From Asterias amurensis (lineage: Eukaryota > Echinodermata > Asteroidea > Forcipulatida > Asteriidae), in the NCBI RefSeq assembly GCF_032118995.1, contig NC_092667.1, forward strand, positions 4,704,931-4,768,930: DNA of 64,000 nt, read 5' to 3'. Positions 47,401 to 57,729 of the stretch are shown one piece after another. Position 1 is the first letter of the stretch. Each line of letters opens with the position of its first letter. The position numbers and the translations under genes are program-made. The notes under the pieces are model-generated. The model did no database searches, was not told where the DNA came from, and saw nothing but the letters and a program-made list of their open reading frames with translations.

Positions 47401-50400
47401 CACTGCCCGTCTTTATCCATGGTTAAAGACTGGGGACCAGCCTCCCATGTGATGTAATGTTCCCTAGATCCCTTGCGTATCTTGCAACATGACCCAAACA
47501 GCGCCCTCTCTATGGTCAATAAAGCCCTAACATTGGGCGTGAGTGTTGCGCAGACACACATGCACGTTTTCATTGACCTAATTGATGGCAGCCAATGCAT
47601 GTGGTCTACTACTTTAAGTACACCGACATTACTTACCATCATCAGGGTCAAAGTCACTGAAATCCGCATCCAGGCTATCCTGGGATGATGAGGCAGAAGT
47701 TTCCACTTCCTGGACAAATTCAAATGCTTTAAGATCGTCTACAGTCTGGTAGCTGCATAAGTCAGCACCTTTGGTGGCAAGGTATAAAAATGTTGGTTGA
47801 AAAAAATATCAAAAGTACAAGCATGAGCAATAGTTATGGAAGAAATCTGTTCCATTCCACTCACTGTTAACAGGTAGAGCCATAGATTGGTAAATATGCC
47901 AACAATTTATGACCATAAATTCTTATTTGCTGAGAAGCAATGCAGCTTTGGAGAAAATAGTTTAAGACAGGATTCCGTTTGAGGTTGTATGGTTTGGATA
48001 ATTTGTTTAGCCAAAAACGTTTGAATCTGAGGTATGATTCATACATGCTCAGAATTGTTTCAAGGAGTGAGGTAGGGACTGAAAATCCAATTGCGGTGTT
48101 CTCAAGAAACCAAGGTCTCCGAGGTGGAAAGCATGCGAGACACCACACTATGACAACCCGTCCACCCATAAACGCATTCCATTGGGCAGTGCTCATTTAC
48201 TGTGTTCTCTTTTGACACTAATAATGCTGTTGAAAAATTGAGCAGAGAAACGACTTGCACTTTTCTACTAACCATTGCAAGTCAAAATATCTTGCGATCA
48301 CTGACACTGTCCTGCCCTTCTTTCAAAATCAATCTGCCTCGCCTTTCTGTTCTTGTCTAATTATACTTACTGTTTTGTTGTTTTGTGAGCGTTGTGCAGT
48401 TGCCAGGCGCTAAAGTTCCAGCCAAAACCTTCATCGCATTTTCTGTGTTAGACACTACATCCATCTCATTTTCAGTTGACTGTTAACGTAAACAACAATA
48501 ACTTGATTTGCAAAAGGGATAATGCACATTAGTTTGACACAAATGCCATTATGTGGAAAGCACTGTTTGTTCATTGATTTCCCCAGAGTCCTGTGAAAAA
48601 TTCACAGGCATATTACCAGGCCTGGAATTACATGGGCCTTCATTGCCATTGGTCTTGGCTTTGGTGCCCCTTAAAAATTTCCCATTGACTTTCCAAGATT
48701 TTCCAACGGAAGTGCCCTTTGCAAATTGAAAATGGCCTTTCCCCTTTGAAGATGAAATTCCAGGCCTGTATTACTCTAGTGGGATTCAACCCCATGACCT
48801 TAGTGTTCTAAAGCAGATGTCTTATACCACGCACTAGACCGACGGAGACTGCCCGATGGCTAGAAGAAACTTGAATCTGGCTGTATTTTAGCGGCGAGTA
48901 CAACAACGAAACAATAGATGTTAATTTTGCATTGGGGATAAACAACAATAACAACAACAATTTTGTAAATTAGGTTAATGGAACACGTTGCCTTGGATCG
49001 GACGAGTTGGTCTTCACAAAACATTTGAAAACGTTTGTTATAAAATGCATATGGTTGGAAAGATGTTTTAAAAGTAGAATATAATGATCCACAAAAGTAT
49101 CACTAAAAAATGCACGTTTTTCATTTTACGTCGCGAACTAACACGGTCGGCCATTTATGGGAGTCATAAATGGCCGACCGTGTTAGTCGACGAGGTAAAA
49201 AGAAAACCACGCAATTTCGAGGCATATTTGTGTAGATCATTGTATTCTACTTTGACAACATCTTTCTAACCATAACGATTTTATAACAAACGGTTACAGA
49301 ACGCTTTTCAAGGACCAACCCGACCGATCCAAGGCACTGTGTTCCTTTAAATGCAAGCAGAGATTTTAATGTTTAATATTTTCTTTTCAATAGAAATCAT
49401 TTACATAGAAAGAAAAGGAACAAATCAAAAGTGTCATCCAGTCATCTTACCAAAGTCTGTTCAGGTTCCGTTAGCTTTGAAAACACGAACAGAACATTCT
49501 GCAAAAATAAAAATGTCAAGGAATTGGACTTGTTGTCTATTAGTATTTAGTATTACTATCTAAAAGTTTTTGGAGTCTTTTAAATAAAAGTGTATTGATT
49601 CAGTTTGCAACACATCGTATAGGAGGCAATGCATAGTGCGGAGTTAACTCCCTGCCCCTTTTTTGTAAATTTTAATATCAATGGTCTTTTTTCTGCTTAA
49701 AAAAATATATTGTCAAAAACTTATTTTAAAAAGAGACTCACTATCTCATCTCAACTCAGTCTCACAGTCAATCTACTTACTTATTTTTTAGACATCACCA
49801 AATACTATCTATTAGGTGGAAAATTGTCCAATCTTCTTAATAATGCACGTCTTAAGACATAATGATTTATAATGAAACATAATTGTAGCCCAATAAATAG
49901 TGTCAATCCACTTCGGATACGATGGATAACTTTCCGTATGGCGCCACCACTTTTTCACTCATTTTTACAAAAAGGTATATCTCATTGAGGTAAATTGGAT
50001 ACTATATTGTATCATATCAAATGAAAAAGTGGTGGCGCCATACGGAAACTTTTCCGATACGATAAGTGCACTCAGGTCCTCAGGATAACCTAAACTTCCT
50101 AAAATAAAAACTAAACTAAAGTCGTACACACCACCATGATCATGTACACCAATCAATGTACATTTTTGTGCGTGGCGGGTCCTGTGAATGACTTTTCTTC
50201 TTCTGTTGGCAGAATGACTTGGTATAAAACCCAAAACGTACTCACTTAAGTTACTGGTTGGGGCTCTAACATCATCCCGCCCAGATGAGAAACCTTGGAG
50301 CATGGTAAGAGCCATGCTCCCCACAAATTTAATAGAGAGAATTTACAGACAAAACTGCTACTCTGGGCTGTCTCTGTCGAAAGCCAACGGAGAAGTGACA

Positions 50401-53400
50401 GGTCGAAGGTCACCGATACAAACTTTAATATGCAAATGAGAAAGTTGTCTCGGCCCCAAGAGGGCGCACTTTTGAGGTGAATTGGCCCAATTATTTTTTG
50501 TTCTGCTTTTGGGAACGCACGCATCAAGCGAACCCTTTCTGGATCAAAAGGTCTGACTGGGTCCCGTTGGGGCTTGACCCATTTTGGATCAGTAAGACCG
50601 GGATCAGGGTCAAAATGACACAAAAGGGTAAATATTAGACAGAATCCGAGATGAAAACCCCACTTTCCGGGTCAGGCCCCCTCTACTGGGACCGTACCAA
50701 GTCAATTCTGACCCGAGAGATTTCGGAGTGTGAATAAAACACACACAGGAACATTACTACGGCCTTGTACATTTCGTCGTTGTTATAGCCACCCCCCAAT
50801 CCCCGACCTACCGTAGCGACGCTATCTGTCTCGCTCTTTGACAGCCGTGTATCTGTGGGCAGAGACGCAATGCTCGTAAGGAAGTCTTCTAGGGCGAACT
50901 TCTGGTCAGCCGTTAGCTTCCCAGGAGCCTCGTCCACGCCAATGCTGTTATTGTTATTCCTGCTGCTGACGTTACTGTTGCTGCTGCTGCATTTGATGGC
51001 GTCCTGTAAAATAGAATATTGTGCAATTTTAAAGCCATTATACACTTTCGGAACAGAAAAAAATAATAAAAATTCACAGATTTACAAATAACTTACAGGG
51101 TTTACAAAAGGTAATGGTGAAAGACTTCTCTTGAAATATTAGTCCATGAAATGCTTTACTTTTCGAGAAAACATTAAAACATTAAATTATCAATTCTCAC
51201 TAACGAAAATTACGGATTTATTTTGAACACATGTTTAGACAATACTGTTTACCGAAAGTGTCCAATGGCTTTAAAGGCACTGGACACCTTTGGTAAAAAT
51301 CTCATTCGGTGAAATCCCAACATAGAATACTGTAACAAACCTTAGAAAATTTGAATTATAAATTGGTATTGAAGTTGCGAGGAAATAATGAAAGGAAAAC
51401 ACCCTGTTTTTGTATGCAAGTCGCCAGACACACATGCAAGGCCTGAAGGCCACTTCAAGGTGTTGGCTACAAATTCGTTGCACATTTTGTGTGCTTTGCC
51501 TAATAAGAGGCTTCAGGCCTGAAGTATTTTAACATAACATTGAGTGAGAATGTTATATGAACTACTACCAACAGCTCCCCATTACTCGTTACCAAGTAAG
51601 TTTTTTATGCTAACAATTATTTTGAGTAATTACCAATAGTGTCCACTGCCTTTAACTTGGGGGTAGCAAGTCTGTAGGCACGTCTTAAGGAGTCAAGGAC
51701 TATAGGGGCAGAGGAAAAACCTATTAACATACCAGCCAATAACTAACTGTTTTTGGCTTGATCAAAAGCTTAACATATTATTATTAATTAGTTAGATATA
51801 GAGGATTTTCATGAAGGCAACCCCTTCTTTTAGTAATCAATTTCACAAATTTCACTCTCATGAAACGGACAGTTTGGGAAAGGTCTATATAATTTTTAAT
51901 TTTTTTAATCCCCGTCGCTCGAGTTTGCTGCAATGAATAATGTCTAGTTTTCAAGACTCTTTCAGTAATTAAGAACGTGTTTCAAAGGGCAATATCCAAA
52001 TCTTGTTACTTCAATATGTATTTTTTTATCTCCCTTTTCGCTAGTTTTCATTTCTTTTATTTTATCATTGTATATTTCATGTGAATAATTTATATACTTG
52101 CATGGAACAATATTAAGTGCCTTTTGTTATTAATGGTTACCGGGAATTTTTTAGCGATTATTTTTTATAGGATGGGCAATAATTGTTTGTGTTCATAGTG
52201 AGTTCCTCCTTTACCATTCACTTGTACGGTGAAACTAATTAGCTTTAATGTGATTTCTTTCTTCACCATGATAATGTCGAAAAACTAATGACTCGGCATG
52301 CAATTAATCATTATGAGCATTGATGCGAGGTGTAAGCCTTCAAAAACAATTTTGTTCATCCTTGAAAAAAGGAATCATTATACACAAATTACTGGTAGCC
52401 GTTAACGAGAGGCATTCATTTTGTTGTTTCCCTAGTATTAATTTATCACTTCCGAGCCTAAATGAATAATCATGAAATCATTAACGAAAAGGACAATTGT
52501 ACGTAAAAATACAACAAGTTATGGGTATCTTTTGAAATTCGAACTGAAATTCTAGTAATATTTACTGACAGAGTCTCGGAAAATGATCATCTTTTTAGCA
52601 AACTCAAGCGATTGGAATAGAAATAATTGAGGTCTTCGGAAATGATTGACTGAGTAAGCACTGGATAGGACAGGTGGACTATTGGTCACGTTTAAATGAT
52701 GAGAGAAGGGGGCCTTTCTGTTGTGTTTTGTTTCGGTCACAGATGACCGGTTTTATATAGTTTCGAGTTGAGAGGTTTTTTATTAATGCCCTTTTTCTTG
52801 TTTGCACATCTTCCTCAACCTATAGGGATCGGTTGCCATGGTTTGAACTTTGCATTTCTCTAATGCATGGCAACAGACCCAATATTAAATATTTGTACGT
52901 ACGAGAGTAACTTTGTGGGCAGGTTTTGTTATAAATGAAACACAAAAGAAAAGTAACAGAACTGAGAAGTCTCCCGAACCTCCATTTATCTACTCCGCGG
53001 CAGTAGAATAAAGCAAGACAGTTCCCTAAGAACAACTCTACCTGGCAAGTAGATACACACATGGTGTTACCGCAAACCAAATATACAAAAGTAACATTGT
53101 TAATAGACCTTATGCACATGACGTCATTTCAGTACGGCGCCCCCGCATCGAGGTCAAAAGGAGTTTGTTCATTGGCCAATCTATGTGCGTTTCGATTGTT
53201 TCGTCACCGTTTGACCTCAAAGATGGCGGCTGGATGACGTCAATGCATAAGGTCTATGTTTGCCCTTATGGACACGTTTAAAACTTTTATCATAGTACAA
53301 CACTGCAGGGGGAAATCCCACAATGTCTGTCGATCCGATAAGAATGTCACATTATTTTGACCTAATCACGTCACCACTACGTCACACTAATCCAACATAC

Positions 53401-56400
53401 CTCAAAAGTGTCCACTGGTCCCCCGCAGAAATATGGTGGAGCTGCTGTTGTCATTTCGTTGGTTGACTCGACAAGGGGTGTAGATTGATACATGGTCGTT
53501 GATTGGTCAGTTGTATATTGAAACATGGTCGTTGATTGGTCAGTTGTAGGTTGGTACATGGCCGTTGATTGGTCACTTGTAGATTGATACATGGTCGTTG
53601 ATTGGTCAGTTGTAAGTTGATACATGGCCGTTGATTGGTCAGTTGTAGATTGATACATGGTCGTTGATTGGTCAGTTGTATGTTGATGATCAGTTGGGTT
53701 GGTAGTGGTTAACTGGTCAGTTGCATTTGGGTTGGCAGTAGTTGCATTTGGGTTGGCAGTAGTTGCATTTGGGTTGATAGTAGTTGCATTTGGGTAGGCA
53801 GTAGTTTCATTTGGGTAGGCAGTAGTTGCATTTGGGTTGATAGTGGTTGCATTTGGGTAGGCAGTAGTTTCATTTGGGTAGGCAGTAGTTTCATTTGGGT
53901 AGGCAGTAGTTGCATTTGGGTAGGCAGTAGTTGCATTTGGGTTGATAGTGGTTGCATTTGGGTAGGCAGTAGTTTCATTTGGGTTGATAGTGGTTGCATT
54001 TGGGTAGGCAGTAGTTTCATTTGGGTAGGCAGTAGTTGCATTTGGGTAGGCAGTAGTTTCATTTGGGTAGGCAGTAGTTTCATTTGGGTAGGCAGTAGTT
54101 GCATTTGGGTAGGCAGTAGTTGCATTTGGGTTGATAGTGGTTGCATTTGGGTAGGCAGTAGTTGCATTTGGGTTGATAGTAGTTGCATTTGGGTAGGCAG
54201 TAGTTTCATTTGGGTAGGCAGTAGTTGCATTTGGGTTGATAGTGGTTGCATTTGGGTAGGCAGTAGTTTCATTTGGGTAGGCAGTAGTTTCATTTGGGTA
54301 GGCAGTAGTTGCATTTGGGTAGGCAGTAGTTGCATTTGGGTTGATAGTGGTTGCATTTGGGTAGGCAGTAGTTTCATTTGGGTTGATAGTGGTTGCATTT
54401 GGGTAGGCAGTAGTTTCATTTGGGTAGGCAGTAGTTGCATTTGGGTAGGCAGTAGTTTCATTTGGGTAGGCAGTAGTTTCATTTGGGTAGGCAGTAGTTG
54501 CATTTGGGTAGGCAGTAGTTGCATTTGGGTTGATAGTGGTTGCATTTGGGTAGGCAGTAGTTGCATTTGGGTAGGCAGTAGTTGCATTTGGGTTGATAGT
54601 GGTTGCATTTGGGTACGCAGTAGTTGCATTTGTGTCGGTAGTGGTTGCATTTAGGTTGATAGTGGTTAATTGTTTAGTTGAAGTTGGGCTGGTAGTTGAA
54701 GTTGGGTATTGGTAGGTTGGGATAATTGGTTCGGTTGTGGCAGTCACATTACCTAAAAGTGGTTCGAACGGAAATTGCAACAATCAATGACAGTGAACGT
54801 GTTTATATTCATCATAACAAGTAACAGGGCCCAATTTCATAGAGCTGCTTTCCAGCAGATTTCTTAGCAGAAAAGAGCAGGATACCACTCACCGATTGTA
54901 CATGTGAAATGTTATTTTGGCTGGTAACCTCATTCTGGTAAGCATTATTTTTGTTGTGCTTAGCTACTTTTTTGTTCTTAAGCAGCTCTATGAAATTGGG
55001 CACAGGAATTGAGTTATATTGCAAAACAGATACATCAAAGTCTGCAATACGATGGTTATGGCCGTAAACACGCTGGCCGGAATGCCCAAAAGTGCAATCC
55101 TCTGATATTTACTGTTGTCGTTTCAGCCAACAGCCATGCCGCGCCGTAGCCGAGTCGCTGGATTTTTCGGGTTCATTCTTCGCGAGAAAATGCACGAGAA
55201 ACAAATTTTGGTTCCCCCACCCCCAATTTACCCAATGCAAGACTTATGCAGAAGTTAAAGTGCCTGTATTTTTTAAGATTATATATTGTGATACTTGGAA
55301 ACAAACAAACAAACAAACAAACAAACAAACAAACAAACAAACAAACAAACAAACAAACAAACAAACAAACAAACAAACAAACAAACAAACAAACAAACAA
55401 ACAAACAAACAAACAAACAAACAAACAAACAAACAAACAAACAAACAAACAAACAAACAAACAAACAAACAAACAAACAAACAAACAAACAAACAAACAA
55501 ACAAACAAACAAACAAACAAACAAACAAACAAACAAACAAACAAACAAACAAACAAACAAACAAACAAACAAACAAACAAACAAACAAACAAACAAACAA
55601 ACAAACAAACAAACAAACAAACAAACAAACAAACAAACAAACAAACAAACAAACAAACAAACAAACAAACAAACAAACAAACAAACAAACAAACAAACAA
55701 ACAAACAAACAAACAAACAAACAAACAAACAAACAAACAAACAAACAAACAAACAAACAAACAAACAAACAAACAAACAAACAAACAAACAAACAAACAA
55801 ACAAACAAACAAACAAACAAACAAACAAACAAACAAACAAACAAACAAACAAACAAACAAACAAACAAACAAACAAACAAACAAACAAACAAACAAACAA
55901 ACAAACAAACAAACAAACAAACAAACAAACAAACAAACAAACAAACAAACAAACAAACAAACAAACAAACAAACAAACAAACAAACAAACAAACAAACAA
56001 ACAAACAAACAAACAAACAAACAAACAAACAAACAAACAAACAAACAAACAAACAAACAAACAAACAAACAAACAAACAAACAAACAAACAAACAAACAA
56101 ACAAACAAACAAACAAACAAACAAACAAACAAACAAACAAACAAACAAACAAACAAACAAACAAACAAACAAACAAACAAACAAACAAACAAACAAACAA
56201 ACAAACAAACAAACAAACAAACAAACAAACAAACAAACAAACAAACAAACAAACAAACAAACAAACAAACAAACAAACAAACAAACAAACAAACAAACAA
56301 ACAAACAAACAAACAAACAAACAAACAAACAAACAAACAAACAAACAAACAAACAAACAAACAAACAAACAAACAAACAAACAAACAAACAAACAAACAA

Positions 56401-57729
56401 ACAAACAAACAAACAAACAAACAAACAAACAAACAAACAAACAAACAAACAAACAAACAAACAAACAAACAAACAAACAAACAAACAAACAAACAAACAA
56501 ACAAACAAACAAACAAACAAACAAACAAACAAACAAACAAACAAACAAACAAACAAACAAACAAACAAACAAACAAACAAACAAACAAACAAACAAACAA
56601 ACAAACAAACAAACAAACAAACAAACAAACAAACAAACAAACAAACAAACAAACAAACAAACAAACAAACAAACAAACAAACAAACAAACAAACAAACAA
56701 ACAAACAAACAAACAAACAAACAAACAAACAAACAAACAAACAAACAAACAAACAAACAAACAAACAAACAAACAAACAAACAAACAAACAAACAAACAA
56801 ACAAACAAACAAACAAACAAACAAACAAACAAACAAACAAACAAACAAACAAACAAACAAACAAACAAACAAACAAACAAACAAACAAACAAACAAACAA
56901 ACAAACAAACAAACAAACAAACAAACAAACAAACAAACAAACAAACAAACAAACAAACAAACAAACAAACAAACAAACAAACAAACAAACAAACAAACAA
57001 ACAAACAAACAAACAAACAAACAAACAAACAAACAAACAAACAAACAAACAAACAAACAAACAAACAAACAAACAAACAAACAAACAAACAAACAAACAA
57101 ATGAACGCGCCGTTTTCCCAATAAGGTATAAGGTAAGAAATGCGCCTTGTTTTTGCGTGAAGTCTAAACCGGGCTTTATGCGACCAAGCATTTTGACCCT
57201 AATTGCAATAACATTTGTTTTTATAAAATCATACAATATTTCGAATATGGAAAGAATGAAACTAGGCAATAGTAACTTACATTTGATCGTGGCCAAAAGA
57301 AAGACCTGTTTATGATATAAAAACATGATGAGAACATATCAATTATAGACTATGACAAATCTAGTTCCCTATACACCAAATTTTTGACCGAGTCATCGAT
57401 TTTAGTCAAACAACCCCTAAAACAGAGAGTAAAGATCTAAAAAGATATACAAAAAAAAGGCCATAAAAAGCATATACCTTGCCGCATTCGATATACCAAT
57501 CAAACGTAAACTCAGTTGACAATACAAATCAAACGATTAACAAATAAAACCTCAAATTTATAAAATTTGGACAGGGTCTATTTATAGGATAAGCGATAAA
57601 AGCATATTTTGTTTTGACCAAGACGTTAGTCACAATTATATTTTTGATTATAGTTGAAAAATGCGAGATAAATATCAAAATGAAATCATCAAACTTACCA
57701 GCTCCGTGAGTCGAATCATCATGTATCAA
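35460..57729 (-). CDS. Adhesion GPCR copy B (N-glycosylation-rich stalk, GAIN/GPS, 7TM), ADGRD-like
   Basis: Exons in gene order: (57729-57699), 54752-53401 (stalk), 51003-50812, 49498-49451, 48479-48371, 47768-47637, 46846-46777, 45837-45717, 45190-45096, 44609-44504, 43731-43613, 43259-43151, 42708-42488, 42058-41998, 41316-41231, 40638-40470, 39737-39675, 38685-38574, 37334-37254, 36931-36765, 35839-35747, and a last exon ending at 35460. Phases agree with copy A throughout. The GPS reads KCDCSHSTNFGILM (Asn to Ser before the His). TM3 again has FGWMLVEGVHLYMKVVKV. The TM6-TM7 exon is 12 bp longer than in A (DGSGEVFEYLF). The last exon lacks A's acceptor AG. A nearby AG gives a different ending (GCLLKWRLVNRRVWFSCL). 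The stalk exon is fully open with a good acceptor (cacttttag). Expected to be a self-cleaving surface receptor. The promoter and signal peptide are not found. Confidence 0.87.
36022..36095 (+). repeat. tRNA-like pol III unit, block B copy
   Basis: Perfect A-box TAGCTCAGTTGGTAGAGC and B-box GGTTCAAGTCC. Stem pairing is poorer than in the block A copy at 14722. Probably a tRNA-derived repeat. Confidence 0.5.
36185..36540 (-). repeat. Composite SINE: tRNA-Leu-like head plus satellite units
   Basis: On the minus strand, GTGGCTGAGCGGTCTACTTC (A box) and GGGTTCAAATCC (B box) are followed by the aagtgtcatgacc body. Two units of the aaacagggtta / aggatgtaggca satellite come next, as amplified at 19445-19910. 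It shows that the satellite originates from a SINE-like body. Confidence 0.6.
36765..36931 (-). repeat. 12-residue tail repeat in copy B
   Basis: Four full VATPEPIESNEP-type units (36 bp) in the cytoplasmic-tail exon, preceded by VPVAPSEPDEP. Copy A has fewer, showing copy-number change after duplication. Confidence 0.85.
37425..37905. repeat. TGTCCGCC foldback element, block B
   Basis: The left end gcatgcaattatgtcctcc and right end ggcggacacaattgcat are inverted. The interior has repeated tgcaattgtgtccgcccgg and palindromic ccggac/gtccgg units. A full relative is at 58420-58892, and a truncated one at 15570-15745. Confidence 0.8.
38045..38202 (-). pseudogene. Isolated CCHC zinc-knuckle exon in a B-specific insertion
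   Basis: The minus strand has an acceptor (ttgttggacag), then ATGCCACTTGCTGAC... encoding ICFSCRLSGHWSKDCPF, and a donor-like GTAATA near 38062. The spacing C-x2-C-x4-H-x4-C is an exact zinc-knuckle. The frame continues with basic residues (RIKPRARQAQ). AATAAA on the minus strand follows at 38010-38005. It sits in a copy B intron, next to the foldback, within about 540 bases absent from block A. It is probably a captured gene or retroelement fragment, and no full gene is visible. Confidence 0.5.
39345..39490. repeat. MITE family 3 copy (GATTTCACAAA termini)
   Basis: It starts gtcgatttcacaaaactctt and ends tttttttgtgaaatcgacgg-like, with internal ctaacttaggatt / aatcctaagttactcg. It is absent from block A. 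Confidence 0.75.
40300..40440. repeat. MITE family 2 copy (block B)
   Basis: Duplicate of 17875-18020, ending in gatgcaaattgggccctg. Confidence 0.6.
40925..41085. repeat. MITE family 2 copy (block B, second)
   Basis: Duplicate of 18490-18655, with termini cccaatttcataaagctg and gctttatgaaattgggcc. Confidence 0.7.
41660..41955. repeat. ~105-bp tandem satellite, block B (about three units)
   Basis: Same unit as 19445-19910 but with fewer copies, at the same position just upstream of the 41998-42058 exon donor. Confidence 0.8.
44707..44845. repeat. MITE family 3 copy
   Basis: The ends ggtggatttcacaaagagtt and aactctttgtgaaatcgacc are near-perfect inverted repeats. The inside is repeated ctaagttaggactagtc. 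Confidence 0.85.
46225..46535. repeat. B-specific insertion with short perfect hairpin
   Basis: Absent from block A near 25000. It contains tgtctttatcc-gcaa-ggataaagaca (11-bp perfect stem). Its right end, gcctcgaagcgtgacgttag, also occurs at 58918 next to the third foldback element. Confidence 0.55.
46535..46690. repeat. MITE family 2 copy (block B, third)
   Basis: Duplicate of 25018-25150, containing agctaagcataacaaaattatg-type sequence. Confidence 0.55.
48765..48870 (-). repeat. tRNA-like SINE fragment, inverted
   Basis: On the minus strand gtctagtgcgtggtataaga and ggggttgaatccca resemble A and B boxes of the ggtctagttggtaagac family. Confidence 0.45.
48970..49350. repeat. Long palindromic MITE in copy B intron
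   Basis: The outer ends ggaacacgttgccttggatcgg-type and ccgatccaaggcactgtgtt-type are inverted. The centre, 49138-49186, is a perfect 22-bp-arm palindrome (ctaacacggtcggccattta / taaatggccgaccgtgttag) with a five-base loop. Absent from block A. Confidence 0.85.
49911..50066. repeat. Inverted repeat with 28-bp arms (GTATGGCGCCACC)
   Basis: actttccgtatggcgccacc... at 49929-49957 and ggtggcgccatacggaaact at 50040-50050 region, with flanking cgatacg / cggatacg. The interior is about 75 bp and AT-rich. Block A has no matching element. Confidence 0.8.
51030..51655. repeat. Two adjacent MITE family 1 copies in copy B intron
   Basis: 51030-51275 is family 1b (aaagccattatacactttcg to gaaagtgtccaatggcttta). 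51275-51655 is family 1 (aaaggcactggacacctttg to caatagtgtccactgccttt). Confidence 0.65.
53105..53257. repeat. MITE family 4, palindromic, TGACGTCA-bearing
   Basis: agaccttatgcacatgacgt at the left and atgacgtcaatgcataaggtct-type at the right are inverted, with an inner tcattggccaa. Relatives are at 60465-60600 and 63712-63888. Confidence 0.85.
53401..54752 (-). repeat. Stalk exon of copy B: seven-residue N-glycosylation repeats
   Basis: Coding 21-bp minisatellite, about 45 units of NATTAYP, NETTAYP or NATTINP from about 54650 to 53709. Almost every unit has an N-x-T sequon and adjacent Thr residues. It is followed by 11-residue DQSTTMYQST-type repeats, and ends AAPPYFCGGPVDTFE, as in copy A. 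A block of 19 monomers is present twice in the same order, showing a recent 399-bp duplication inside the array. The Pro/Thr/Asn-only composition predicts an extended, heavily glycosylated rod. Confidence 0.9.
54825..55000. repeat. MITE family 2 copy upstream of copy B stalk exon
   Basis: It starts gggcccaatttcatagagct and ends agctctatgaaattgggcac, a clear terminal inverted repeat. Confidence 0.75.
55299..57101. repeat. Perfect AAAC tetranucleotide array, about 450 units
   Basis: Roughly 1.8 kb of uninterrupted AAAC with no variant visible. Long open frames on both strands (KQTN and CLFV repeats) are artefacts of a stop-free tetranucleotide. It lies in the intron between the N-terminal exon and the stalk exon of copy B. 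The matching site in block A (about 32150) has no array. Confidence 0.98.

Noticed and set aside
47325-47723. 132-codon minus-strand frame
   Set aside because: It is a different frame across a GAIN exon (47768-47637) plus intron sequence, with no family resemblance.
53709-54650. 313-codon frame rich in QLLPTQM
   Set aside because: It is a frame-shifted reading of the 21-bp stalk minisatellite. The NATT frame is the one that continues into the conserved exon end and donor.
55299-57101. CRISPR or telomere-like array
   Set aside because: There are no spacers, and the AAAC unit is not a telomeric repeat. It is a simple microsatellite.
55092-57326. Very long open frames on both strands (KQTN and CLFV repeats)
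   Set aside because: They are a trivial result of the AAAC tetranucleotide array, which contains no stop codon in any frame.
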